From assembly GCF_017591425.1 (NCBI RefSeq), contig NW_024467120.1:1054001-1118000 (forward strand): 64,000 nucleotides of DNA, written 5' to 3'. Origin of the DNA: Ochotona curzoniae. Lineage: Eukaryota; Chordata; Mammalia; Lagomorpha; Ochotonidae. The notes under the pieces are model-generated. The model did no database searches, was not told where the DNA came from, and saw nothing but the letters and a program-made list of their open reading frames with translations. A program made the translations under genes and the position numbers. This document shows, piece after piece, positions 10,628-61,804 of the stretch; within the stretch, counting starts at the first letter, position 1, and every line of letters begins with the position of its first letter.

Positions 10628-13600
10628 GTGGGGCGGCCGCGGCCGGGCGTGGGGTGCGGTCCGCCCGCCGCCGCCCCGCGCTCATCCTCCCTCCTTGCGG
10701 CAGGGACAAGGCGCTGCTGAAAGAGAGAAGGAAGCGACGCGAGGAGCTGTTCATCGAGCAGAAGGTTAGGGCGGGTGGGGGGCTGCCAGGACTCGGGGTG
10801 CCGGTGGGGGCTGCCAGGGATCGGGGTGTATGTGGGGGCTGCCAGGGTTTGGGGTGCCTGTTGGGGGCTGCCAGGGTTGGGGGTGCCTGTGGGGGCTGCC
10901 AGGGTTCGGGGTGCCGGTGGGGCTGCCAGGGATCGGGGTGCCGGTGGGGCTGCCAGGGCTCGGGGTGCCGGTGGGGGCTGCCAGGGTTCGGGGTGCCGGC
11001 GGGGGCTGTCAGGGTTCGGGGTGCCTGTGGGGGCTGCCAGGGTTTGGGGTGCCGGCGGGGGCGGCCAGGGTTGGGGGTGCCGGCGGGGGCTGCCAGGGTT
11101 TGGGGTGCCGGCGGGGGCGCCAGGGTTGGGGGTGCCGGCGGGGGCTGCCAGGGTTCGGGGTGCCGGCGGGGGCTGTCAGGGTTTGGGGTGCCTGTGGGGG
11201 CTGCCAGGGTTTGGGGTGCCGGCGGGGGCGGCCAGGGTTGGGGGTGCCGGCGGGGGCTGCCAGGGTTTGGGGTGCCTGTGGGGGCTGCCAGGGTTTGGGG
11301 TGCCTGTGGGGGCTGCCAGGGATCGGGGTGCCTGTGGGGGCTGCCAGGGTTGGGGGGTGTATGTGGGGGCTGCCAGGACTCGGGGTGCCTGCGGGGGCTG
11401 CCAGGGTTCGGGGTTCCGGTGGGGGCTGCCAGGGTTGGGGGTGCGGGATCGAGAGGTCTGAGGGGTTTGTGAAGGAGGCTCCGTGAGAGTCCACAGCAGG
11501 GACGTGCTCTGAGGGCCACGCGGGTGCAGAGCACCTGCCGCCCGTCTGTTCCCCATCCCGTGGCCCCCCGCTCCTCGGAACGCCTGGTGGGCACTGGTCT
11601 CTTGTTCGTCTAGAAGTGGGGCTCTCCTTCAAGTTGGCAGGTTGGACATGCTCGTCACTTGATGCCTATTTTGAAAAAAATGTCTTTATTCCCAAAGAAA
11701 AGAAAACTCCTTCCAGATGCCATCCTAGAACAGTTGGCTGCAGCTCCACAGGCCACGTAAGTAAGCATGCCCACCTGAGTTAGATACTGGCCCACGCAAA
11801 CCTCTGTGCTATAAGGAGTAACAGATCCGAAATGAAAACGTGGGTGGTATAGTCCACTCCTTTTCACCCTTTGCCATTTATTTTCTTCCATTTCCATGGC
11901 CAAACTCACTTTGTGTTTGCCTTGCAGCTCTGTGAGCCGGGGAGGGGGCGGGGTGCACGCTCACCCACAGACTCCTGTGAGCCGGGGAGGGGGCGGGGTG
12001 CACGCTCACCCACAGAGGTCCCGAGTTTCCTCCCTAATCCGTCCTTCTCCCTGCTTCCCATCTTGGCTTTGCATTCCACTTGTTTATGACCAGAATCTAA
12101 AATACTCTTCTTCCCTTGAGTATTTGTGACTTTTTTCCCCTTCTTCTTCCCCTCTCTTTCCTTTATGATTCAGATGTTTAATCCCATTGTGAAATGTAGG
12201 CCAGTAGTTCTCACATCTACCAGTTACCCAGATCCCAGATAGCATTAAACTGGCTTTGGCCAAATTTTCACCTTTAAAACCAACTTAGTACCTCTTCCTG
12301 CCCAGGCGGCCATCTCTGCCTGTCTTCTGCTATAGCGTTTATCCTCTGTGGTTTTTCCAGATACAAGATGCGGGTCCATTTCTTTTAACTGCATATTTTG
12401 AATTCTGTCATCTGTTCTTAAATCCTGTATTGGCCACAGCATAGTTTCTGTAGAATCTTGCTGGTAATGCTTCCAGGTTTATGTTTTGAGAAGACACCCC
12501 CAGCCTAGTCATACTACTTTAATTGGGAGTTGGTGGCAGGGCACAGGGTGGGGGCTGAATATATGTGTAAGGTCTTGTTTCTAAAATCACACGAAATTGT
12601 GCGGCACGTTAAAGTAACCTTTGTGTTTTTGCTTTTTCTGCAGTGTAAAGAAATTACCAGGAAAGCAGAAAGAAGGTATGAGCTCTTCTAACGCACTTTA
12701 TAGGAAGGGCTGAAGGACAGATTGAAACCACCCGTCTGCTGGTTCGCCTCAGATGCCTCCAGCAGCCAGTAGCCTGGTGACCAGTCAGCAGCCTCAACTC
12801 CCTCACCTCCCGCCTGCCCGCGTCTGCATTGGCAGGAAGCTGGCCTTGGAATAGGAGAGCAGAACTCAAAACCCAGACACTGAGGCGGGCTGCAGGCACC
12901 AACGTTGTGTATTTGCAAGCACTTCAGAAAGTTCTTGGGAGATGCAAAAGTATTTGCTGTAGGAGGGGAAGGGTGGGGGTTGGGGGACGACAGCACCAAA
13001 ATCCTTTGAAATCTTCACCTAGACATTCACTCTGCATGAACTTTGTGAAGACCCCTGGTGTTTTCAGTGATAGGTTATTGGTGTTTAGGGCACGACCAGT
13101 CCTGGCTAAGTTAGCTTCAGTTTGTTCCCTGTGTTCCCTACACATAAAAGCAGCATCTACTGTCGTAGCTAATGAATACAAAAGTAAACTTCAGTACATA
13201 CTCCTGCTACCTAGAAAATCTAACAATTTTTTTTTTTCAGCTAATTTACAAAAGAAAAAAGAAGAACGTGAAAAAGAGAGTGACTCCAAGAAAGTTAAAG
13301 TGCAGAAAATACAGTCTGTCGGGTAGTACATTTTTGTTTTTCACCTGGGATGTACAAGGGACATTTTGAGAGTGAAATAATTGGCTTTACACTTTAATTG
13401 TAGCAATTTCAGCTCTGATTTATAGAAAAATTAGTTTTGATATTTTAAAGACACATGTCCTCCACTAAAATGTTAGTCTGTTTCTTGGAAAATAATTTAC
13501 TAGCAGTGTTTATTATTTCATCTGAACACAAAATTGGAATTCTATAACTGTTTATGACATTATAACAGTTGATTTTGAAAGTATGTATCACTCTCATGTT

Positions 13601-14511
13601 ATTTCAACCTATTGTATTAATTACCAGCCAGAATAAAAGTTATGTGGCCCTGAGGCTCAAGGACCAAGAGCTGAGAGATGCGAGGCAGCAGGCAGCCAAG
13701 GCCTTCCTGCAGCAAGCTTTATATGGCCCAGGAACCAGGAGAACTACCGGTAATGTTCTCGGTGCTCCGTATGTCTTCTTGTTGCATGTGAGACAAGCAG
13801 TGAGTAATCCAAGTAACCATCTCTTGCAGTAAATAAGTTTCTGTCTCTGGACAACAAGCGCTCAGCAGTGAAGAAGGCTGCTGCCCAGTTTCTGAATGAC
13901 ACCTGGGGTAAGCACCAGTTCTGTTTTCTTCACTTGAAGGTATAGTGGATCTTTCCCCCCCCCCCCATATAATAATTTTTATGTTAACAGAAAAAATATT
14001 TATTTGAAAGGCAGATCTTCTGCCCACTGACTTACCCCTCCCAGATGGCTGGGGAGACAGGCCAGGCTGGAACGCCATTGGGATTTCCCTAGTGGGCGAC
14101 TGGGCACTTGGGCCATCCATCTTCTGCTGCTTTCCCAGGCCATAAGTGGGGAGCTAAATCAGAAATGGAGCAACCAAGACTTCAACTTGCACCTATGGGA
14201 TGCCAGCATTAAAGGCAGTGGCTGTATATAGCGCCAGCACATAACACCAGCCTCCACGTTAACATCTAAATAGCTGGTTCTAAAAAAGGTGTCTGTGTAG
14301 GATATATGTACTTCTAAACCTGACAGTCTGTATAGTCATAACAAACCAGAGAATCTGGGGGGAAAAAACCTGAATTGTTTTTTGGAAATTTTATCCAAGT
14401 TAATATTGTTATTGCATAAAAATTTCTGTTCTAGGAACCCAGAGAAAACAAAACGCCAAGAAGTTTAAGAGACGCTGGATGGTCAGAAAGATGAAAACTG
14501 CTAAGAAATAA
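10362..14511 (+). CDS. NOL7: NOL7 coding span, nucleolar protein 7 (8 exons)
   Basis: Complete gene for nucleolar protein 7, a small nucleolar protein implicated in ribosome biogenesis. Eight exons (266+61+59+32+82+122+78+77 bases) join in phase to 777 bases, 258 residues plus stop; the recalled human protein has 257. The start [20 protein letters not shown] matches human almost exactly, and the ATG has a strong context (GCCATGG). The N-terminal third is very acidic (runs of Glu/Asp around residues 26-33 and 50-66). A basic [11 protein letters not shown] segment follows at about 95-105. The C-terminus is Lys/Arg-rich ([17 protein letters not shown]), as expected for nucleolar targeting. Every intron is GT-AG. 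The gene converges on RANBP9. Confidence 0.95.
10704..10764 (+). CDS. NOL7: NOL7 coding exon 2
   Basis: Acceptor TTGCGGCAG, donor AAG|GTTAGG. The frame continues through the split Arg codon AG|G and reads [20 protein letters not shown], almost identical to human. The preceding intron is only 76 bases. The 28-bp minisatellite starts 12 bases after the donor. Confidence 0.95.
10776..11448 (+). repeat. 28-bp G-rich minisatellite in NOL7 intron 2
   Basis: About 24 tandem copies of a 28-base unit of the form GGGGGCTGCCAGGGTTNGGGG followed by TGCC(G/T)G(T/C). Variants differ at a few fixed positions (CTGCCA, CTGTCA or CGGCCA; TTC, TTT, TTG or ATC; CCGGC, CCGGT or CCTGT), and some units lose a base. 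The order of variants is itself partly repeated. 28 is not a multiple of 3 and the unit lacks stops, so long spurious open frames arise on both strands. The non-template strand carries a G-run every few bases. Confidence 0.97.
11698..11756 (+). CDS. NOL7: NOL7 coding exon 3
   Basis: Acceptor TTCCCAAAG, donor AC|GTAAGT. It reads [19 protein letters not shown] plus the split Thr codon; human has KRKLLPDTILEKLTTASQT. The AAG acceptor is weaker than CAG. Confidence 0.9.
11927..12016 (+). repeat. GC-rich 45-base tandem duplication in NOL7 intron 3
   Basis: Two copies in direct tandem of a 45-base unit beginning around CTGTGAGCCGGGGAGGGGGC and ending CTCACCCACAGA. The 41-base core is identical in both copies. 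Confidence 0.95.
12644..12675 (+). CDS. NOL7: NOL7 coding exon 4 (32-base exon)
   Basis: A short exon between TTTTTCTGCAG and G|GTATGA. It encodes [10 protein letters not shown] flanked by split codons, matching the IKKSPGKVKE segment of human NOL7. Confidence 0.88.
12690..12890 (-). mobile_element. old C-repeat SINE fragment in NOL7 intron 4
   Basis: ACCCGTCTGCTGGTTCGCCTC, CGTCTGCATTGGCAGGAAGC and AACTCAAAACCCAGACACTGA follow the order of a reversed old C-repeat. Confidence 0.55.
13241..13322 (+). CDS. NOL7: NOL7 coding exon 5
   Basis: Acceptor is a long T-run followed by CAG. It reads [20 protein letters not shown] and then QKIQSV. The donor is GG|GTAGTA, a weak site. The split codon becomes GG|C (Gly), where human has Ser. 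Confidence 0.9.
13628..13749 (+). CDS. NOL7: NOL7 coding exon 6
   Basis: Acceptor TTACCAG, donor CG|GTAATG. It encodes [20 protein letters not shown] and on to [10 protein letters not shown], matching the conserved [20 protein letters not shown] segment of human NOL7. Confidence 0.93.
13830..13907 (+). CDS. NOL7: NOL7 coding exon 7
   Basis: Acceptor CTCTTGCAG, donor G|GTAAGC. It encodes [20 protein letters not shown] then LNDTW, aligned with [20 protein letters not shown] of human. Confidence 0.93.
13990..14250 (-). mobile_element. old C-repeat SINE in NOL7 intron 7
   Basis: ATTTATTTGAAAGGCAGATCT tail side, TGCTGCTTTCCCAGGCCATA and GGGATGCCAGCATTAAAGG. It lies between NOL7 exons 7 and 8. 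Confidence 0.75.
14435..14511 (+). CDS. NOL7: NOL7 coding exon 8 (terminal)
   Basis: Acceptor TTCTGTTCTAG. It encodes the basic tail [20 protein letters not shown] then TAKK and TAA at 14509-14511. The stop codon sits inside an AATAAA hexamer (14507-14512), which is probably too close to be the working poly(A) signal. Confidence 0.93.
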
Positions 14512-15115
14512 ATCTAATCTAAATGAAAAATATGCATTCTCTATGTATAGAATTTGAAAGTGTAACAATTATTTTCTCTTTTTAAAAATCCATAAATTAT
14601 TAAATACTTAGCTATCTTATCCTTATAAACTACAAGGAGTCATGTCTTTTCTTCTGTCCTTTTACCTGAATATAAGCAATACCCACACCCATGACGGTGC
14701 TTCCTCTTCTTCCCCCAGTGTGGGTGTGTGGCTGGGAAGTCACAGAGAAAAGATCAGTGGACATTCAGCTACAGTTCCCAAAAGTACTTCGGTGCCTATT
14801 GATGAGATTTTGTTCATACAGAATACTGCCTTGTAATGCTCCTCCAGGAATGAGATTTGTGACAAGGTACAGACCTGAAGTATCTGATCTTCCTCAAGAA
14901 GATTCAAGCCCCAGCTGAGTAACACCCCTAACTAAACCAAAGCATAAGGTTAATTTCTGTTGAACAACTTTTAAACTAGCTTGGCTAGCCAGCAAGTGTA
15001 TATGCTATATTGTAATTATGTAGATAAGGAAATTAATTTCCTATTGTCTTTTTGTTAATACAAACTGACATTTCCTATTTAGTTCTACTCTGTAAAATAA
15101 AAAACATCTTTTTCT
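14512..15115 (+). other. NOL7: probable NOL7 3' untranslated region
   Basis: AT-rich unique sequence without SINEs. Hexamers in sense are AATAAA at 14507 (inside the stop), ATTAAA at 14599 and AATAAA at 15096. I favour 15096, because human NOL7 has a few hundred bases of 3' UTR, but use of 14599 is possible. Confidence 0.5.
15096..15101 (+). terminator. NOL7: candidate NOL7 polyadenylation signal
   Basis: AATAAA about 585 bases after the NOL7 stop, followed by a T-rich stretch (CATCTTTTTCTAATTTTAG). An ATTAAA at 14599-14604 is the main alternative. Confidence 0.45.
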
Positions 15116-15218
15116 AATTTTAGATCAGTCTTTAGTAAGTACCTAATATATTAACTCACTTGACACTAGTATCTGTAGAAGTAAATTTTTAATGGCTGGT
15201 TAATTATATCACTACATT

Positions 15219-15224
15219 TTTATT
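15219..15224 (-). terminator. RANBP9: candidate RANBP9 polyadenylation signal
   Basis: TTTATT on the plus strand (AATAAA in sense), about 800 bases past the RANBP9 stop. An ATTAAA lies just beyond, at 15188-15193. No strong GT-rich downstream element is visible, so the call is tentative. Confidence 0.45.
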
Positions 15225-16024
15225 GCAATATAGTACTCATCTTAAGCACTTAAAAATGGAAGGTGTACAAAGATTAAATTAAGACACGGTAAATTGACTA
15301 AATATTTGGTTTTTATATAAATAAAGGTCATAACCACACTGTTGACATGTAATACTGTTATAATACAACAGTTAACTTGTGAGTCTACAACAGAAACCAT
15401 CTGTAGTTAAACAGGAAACAAGGCTGAAAGGACCATGTTAAAACAAAACTACTGGGACTAACAGGTCGGGATTGTAAGTAGCAACAAACATATTCACTCA
15501 GCTCCTGAGTATTTCAAGTTTTACAGTACACATTAAAAATGATTTCTTCCATCAACACTATAAATTCAAACTGTCGATGTTTATGCATTTTGCAAGTTAC
15601 ACTGATTGGATGCTTATATAGGAGCGGGGGTCAGAACGTCTTCCCAATTTGAAGTTTTACATCACCCACATGCTAACACAAACACAACTTGTTCCATTTT
15701 CCTTTCCCCCTCTCCCCCACACAAAGAAGGCAGGATTTTTTGGTTTCTTTTAAGTAATTTATAGGATTTGTGATGATCAATTTAAATGTCTGAAATTCAG
15801 CAATATTTAACTCTTAGACAACTAAGAGGTTAAAGATGGAAAATAATTTCTCCTAACACTAAGTTAGAAAATCATTTGCATCATGCTGTAAACTAGGAAG
15901 CAATGTAAAGCGACAAAAACCTGTCCCCAGTACATAATTAAAAAGTCTAAACTTCAAATCAGCAGAGCTGGTCTACTTCCGTGTTGACTATGCCACAGTA
16001 TAGGTGTGAGCTTGAAATGCACGG
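15219..16024 (-). other. RANBP9: RANBP9 3' untranslated region
   Basis: AT-rich, SINE-free unique sequence from the stop codon to the first convincing AATAAA on the minus strand. The end is inferred. If this signal is not used, the transcript would run antisense into the NOL7 3' UTR. Confidence 0.55.
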
Positions 16025-57466
<41,442 letters not shown>

Positions 57467-57867
57467 CTGTCAGAAACAAAAAGAAGAAGGTTATCACAGC
57501 TTTCAAACAATCAGAACCAAGCAAAAGTTGAAGCTATTAGTATAAAAAATATTGTTAAAATGAATTATACAGCAACAAAGGGCAGTATTAAATCACCAAT
57601 AAAATTCACACACATAGTAAATTCAGTAAAATAGTCATCATTTATAGACATAGCAAAAATATTAGTTATGACTATGCCCTTGGCCTAAACACATAAAAAA
57701 TTCTCCAATTCATTAAAAATAATTATAATGGTTACAATTTGTCAAAGAAATTAGAGGTACATATGGAAGAAAAATAAATTCAAAACAAAGTAAGCAAATG
57801 TGTTTTTAGACCACACAGAGACACAATGTATGTGCCAAAATCACTGTTTAAGCATTTGACAAAAGGG

Positions 57868-58070
57868 CCACTGGTGTGGTGCAGTGGATAAAGACATCAC
57901 CTAGAATACCAGCTAGTGTCCCAGCTGCTCCACTTTCAATCGAGCTTCCTGCTAATGAGCCTAGGAAAGCAGTAAAGATGGCTTTTCACCCACAAGAACA
58001 GTCGTGGCCACTTTGGAGAGTGAACAAGCAAATCCGAAGATGTTTGTCTCTCAATCTAACCAAAAATTAG
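57868..58070 (+). mobile_element. C-repeat SINE, partial
   Basis: GGCCACTGGTGTGGTGCAGTG head, TGAGCCTAGGAAAGCAGTAA and GAGAGTGAACAAGCAAATCC; short central deletions. Confidence 0.7.
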
Positions 58071-58467
58071 ATTAAATGCCATGATACACTGTCTGCAACA
58101 GACATTCTAGATTCAAACACGGCAGCTTGAAAGAAAAAGGAGGAAGGAGAAATTCCACTAATTACCTGACCATTCCAGGGAAGGATTTTGATGGTACAGA
58201 AAGAAGACAGAACATGGGATTATCGAATGTCTCATATAGAGAAAGGATGGGGGGGGGTGGGGAGGGGGCGACAGGACAAGGTGAGAAGGCGAAAGCACAA
58301 GGGATGGCTGAGAACATATTACCCATTTACTCATCATTCAACCATCTACACTTCCCTCAACCATTCATCCTTCCCACAACCACCATCCATCTTTTTTTCT
58401 CATCTCACCTCTCCAGCCACCTGTCCATCCACCCAGCTTTCCTTCATCCATCTATCCACTCTTTTAT

Positions 58468-58830
58468 TTTTACTTTTTTAAATTAGCACTATCATTTTAT
58501 GATACAGTTCCATTGGCCCTGAGATTTCCAATACCTCTTCCCCAAATCTCCTCCCCCTCCACAGTGAGTTCCCTGTATTATTACTATAGTATAATAGTAA
58601 TACTATAGTTCATCATAAACAGTCATATGTCCATCATTTCGGGCATGGACAATGGCAGAGAGTCCAGCATCCTATTGCCAAGACATAGTTAACAGTCTCA
58701 TTAAGAGTCCATCTTTTATCTGGAAATAGAGATGCATACTGCATTGTATCCTCACATGTGGATATGATGGTCTCCATTATACAGTTACTGTACAGTCCCT
58801 TAAATGAAAAGTTGCAAAACAAAATCAACA
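58468..58830 (-). mobile_element. probable L1 3'-UTR tail family, copy A
   Basis: Starts on the plus strand with a T-rich run, then TTTATGATACAGTTCCATTGG and a CCTC-rich tract; that is, an A-tailed element in reverse orientation. It shares its first ~90 bases with 40885-40980. An AT-rich inverted repeat (TATTACTAT / ATAGTAATA) lies at about 58574-58602. Confidence 0.5.
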
Positions 58831-59359
58831 AAAGGAAGAAAAAAAAAAAAACAAATTAACACCCATGAAGTCAAATAACATGCTACTGAATGACTAATGT
58901 GTCGCTGAAGAAATGAAAAAAGAAAATCAAGAATCTTCTTGAAGAAAATGATGCTGCTATGTGATCTATAGGTCAGTGAAGAATTTAATGAGAAAGTATT
59001 TTGAAGACACTTTCTAGTAAACAGTGCCCCAGCAATACTCCATATTCCACTTTCATACTAACATGCTCCCTAAGAGGCTGGTTATTCAAATAAGCTGGTT
59101 TCTTTCACCTACATGGAAAATTTGAATGGGGTTCCAGGTTCCTGTTTTGCTCTAGCCCAGTCTTGGTCATTGTGCACATTTGGGGAAACAATCCAAAGAT
59201 AGGAGATTTGCCTCTCCCTTTGCCAAATAATAATAATCATAATAATTTTTCATAAAATTCTTTACTGACTAGGAAAATAATACAGGAGAAAAACCCAATT
59301 TATATGAAAAAAGGGAGAAATAAATGAAGACAAAACATTTTTTCCTTCAAGTTTTTTTC

Positions 59360-59640
59360 ATCTGTGAGTGTACAACAGTGCACCTGCGTGTTGCTTCCCT
59401 ATCAGCATATCCTCAATAGTCAGGGTTTAGCCAGGCAGCAGCCAGGAGCTGTCATTCCAGGTCTCCCACAGGAGCGACAAGAACCCTAATACTCAAGACA
59501 TCATTTGTTGACTTTGAAGGTGCTCATGAGCAGGAAGCTGTAATCAGGAGCACAGTTAGGACTGAAACCCAGACACTGACACAGGGGATACAAGCACCCC
59601 AACTGGTGTTTTCACTGGGAGGCTCAATACCTCCTCCTAA
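59360..59640 (-). mobile_element. old C-repeat-like SINE
   Basis: CAGGTCTCCCACAGGAGCGAC, AGCAGGAAGCTGTAATCAGG and ACTGAAACCCAGACACTGAC. It includes a 40-base stretch (59476-59515) found again at 62532-62570. Confidence 0.55.
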
Positions 59641-59811
59641 TGATTCAGTGGATCTAATCACATCAAACCCTGCCCTGCTCCTACTCTATAACTCTTCCTT
59701 TCAAATAAATAAATCTTAGAGAAAGACAGGGATATGGGGAGGGGGGAATTGGTTACACTGCTTTAGGGTATCTGCACTTCTACGAGGCATCATTGTAAAA
59801 TACTTAGAGGG

Positions 59812-60025
59812 GCTGGCACGTGGTATAGTGCATAGAGCTGGTGACGCCAGCATCCCATATGGGCTCCAGTTTGAGATCCAGATACTAATGTGCCTGAGAA
59901 AGCAGGAGAAAATGGCCCAAGTGGTTGGGCCCTGTACCTACAAGCACAATCTGGAAGAAGCCCCAGGCTTCAGGTTTCAGCAGGCCCAAACCCTGTTTAC
60001 ATTAAGGCCCTGTTTACATTAAGTA
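59812..60025 (+). mobile_element. C-repeat SINE, 3' truncated
   Basis: GGGGCTGGCACGTGGTATAGT head, CAGCATCCCATATGGGCTCC and AAAGCAGGAGAAAATGGCCC. It ends in a short CCCTGTTTACATTAAG duplication (59992-60020). Confidence 0.75.
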
Positions 60026-60044
60026 GAAGAGGAGGGAAAAAAAG

Positions 60045-61260
60045 CAGTAAGGAATGAGTACAATGAGTAAAAAAGAGAAATATGGTAGATAAAAGATCTA
60101 ACCATAGCAATGATCACTATTACTATGAGTGATCTAAACATGACAATTAAAGACAGAATTGAGAAGATTAAAGAAAAGAAGTCTTCAGTATGTTGCCTAC
60201 AAGTAACTCATTTTACATGCAGTGACACAGAGAAATTAAACAAGATGAAGATATGCCATGCTAACACTAATCCAAAGAAAGCTGAACTAGCTAAATTAAT
60301 TTCAAACAAAGCAGAATTGAGAACAAGGAATATGAAGGACAAAGGCGAACATTATAAAATGACAGAGAATCAATCTCCAACAAAATAATCTTGTATGTGT
60401 GTATACACCTAACACAGTGTCAAACTATGTGAGACAGGAAGTGATAGAAAACCTTAAATTCACTGCCGTAACTGAAACCACCAATACACCCATATCAGTA
60501 ACTGACAAACACACCTGGAAGCAAAGAATACTTTTTAGTAAAACTACAGTGAAACAGACGGAACAAATGCTTTATGAGCATTGCAGCATAACATTCTTCT
60601 TACATTTACCAAGACACATTGAACTCTGGACAATACAGCACATCTAAACAATTAAGATAAGACACAAATGATATTCTCAGATTAAACTAGACATCAACAA
60701 AACAAAGCTGGAAAAAACCCAAAATACTTAGAAATCAAACCTTTATTTTCTAAAGGTTTATTTATTTTTTATTGAAAAGGCAGTTTTACAAAAATGAGAC
60801 AGAAAGACCTGGTTCGCTTCCCAAGTGGCCCCAATGGCTGGAGCTGAGCCAATCTGAAGCTGGGAGCCAGGAGCTTCTTCTGAGTCTCCCATACGGATGC
60901 AGGTTTCCAAGGCTTTGGGTCACCTACTATTTTCCCAGACGACAAGCAGGGAGCTGGATGGAAAATGGAGCAGCCGAGACATGAACCAGTATCCATAAGG
61001 AATCTCAGTGCTTGCAAAGTGAGGATTTGGCCTCAGAGCCATCACACCAGGCCCAAACAATAAGCCTTCAAATAACACATAGAACAAGAGGTCTATAGTG
61101 AAATTTTAAAATATTTTGAGCTTCATTTCAGGATCTTCCATTTCATGAACAATGAAAACAAGCCATCAAAATCTGTGGGATGCAGTGAAAGCAACATTCA
61201 GAAGGAAATCAGAAGGGAAAAAAAAAACACAGCATAGAATGTAATGACATAGAAACAGTA
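60045..61260 (+). mobile_element. degraded L1 ORF2 (endonuclease region), interrupted
   Basis: The motifs follow the ORF2 endonuclease region of mammalian LINE-1: TATGTTGCCTACAAGTAACT, TATACACCTAACACAGTG and others. After a reverse SINE (60748-61055) it continues with a frame reading QNLWDAVKATFRRK, a conserved ORF2 motif. There are many stops and gaps. Confidence 0.75.
60748..61055 (-). mobile_element. C-repeat SINE nested in L1
   Basis: GGTTTATTTATTTTTTATTGA tail, GGCTGGAGCTGAGCCAATCT and reversed head CATCACACCAGGCCC. It divides the L1 at 60045-61260. Confidence 0.9.
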
Positions 61261-61261
61261 A

Positions 61262-61800
61262 CTGGAACCAGGTATAGCATAGCAACTTAAGCTGCTGTTT
61301 GCAATTCTAAAAAATTCCATGAGTAGACCAGCTCAAGCCCTGATTATTACACTTAAAAAAAGATTTATTTATTTTTATTGGAAAGTCAGATATACAGAGA
61401 GAAGAAGAGACAGAGAGAAAGATCTTTGGCCCGATGATTCACTCTCTAAGTGGTCAGTGCTATGCCGATCCAAAGCCAGGATCCAGGAACTTCTTCCAGG
61501 TCTCCCACACAGGTGCAGGGTCCCAAGGCTTTGGGCCGACCTGGACTGCTTTCCCAGGCCACAAGCAGGGAGCCGGATGGGGAGTGGAGTTGCCAGGATT
61601 AGAACCGGCGCCCATGTGGGATCCTGGTGCGTTCAAGGTGAGGACTTTAGCCAGTAGGCCTCACCGTGGGGCCCGTGATTATTACACTTTTATTTAGCTC
61701 CCTGCTAATGTGCCTGGGAGAACAGCAAAAGATGGCCCAAGTGCTGGGGCCACTGCCACCTGTGTGAAAGACCTGGCTGTAAAGACTCCTTAAATTTAAG
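61262..61800 (+). mobile_element. old C-repeat SINE split by the young SINE
   Basis: The left part (AGGTATAGCATAGCAACTTA) and the right part (TAGCTCCCTGCTAATGTGCC) belong to one forward element interrupted at 61355-61675. Confidence 0.65.
61355..61675 (-). mobile_element. young C-repeat SINE nested in an older SINE
   Basis: AGATTTATTTATTTTTATTGG tail, GTCAGATATACAGAGAGAAG and a reversed GGGGCCC head. Perfect 14-base duplication TGATTATTACACTT at 61341-61354 and 61676-61689. Confidence 0.94.
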
Positions 61801-61804
61801 TGTC

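Larger units (their letters stand above)
9990..10775. promoter_or_regulatory. NOL7: CpG-rich promoter block of NOL7
   Basis: Dense CpG dinucleotides appear from about 9990, through the NOL7 start and first exon, and on into intron 2. Surrounding DNA is AT-rich and CpG-poor. No TATA box is evident near the start codon, which fits a housekeeping CpG-island promoter. Upstream ATGs at about 10243 and 10270 would be out of frame or non-genic, and matter only if transcription starts above them. The transcription start cannot be fixed from sequence alone. Confidence 0.7.

Noticed and set aside
10146..11594. A 482-codon minus-strand open frame and a 437-codon plus-strand open frame as novel proteins.
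   Set aside because: Both are artefacts of the stop-free 28-base minisatellite and CpG-rich DNA. They overlap NOL7 exons 1-2 and have no splice or homology support.
14507..14512. AATAAA overlapping the NOL7 stop codon as the working poly(A) signal.
   Set aside because: It would leave a 3' UTR of about 20 bases; downstream signals at 14599 and 15096 are more plausible.
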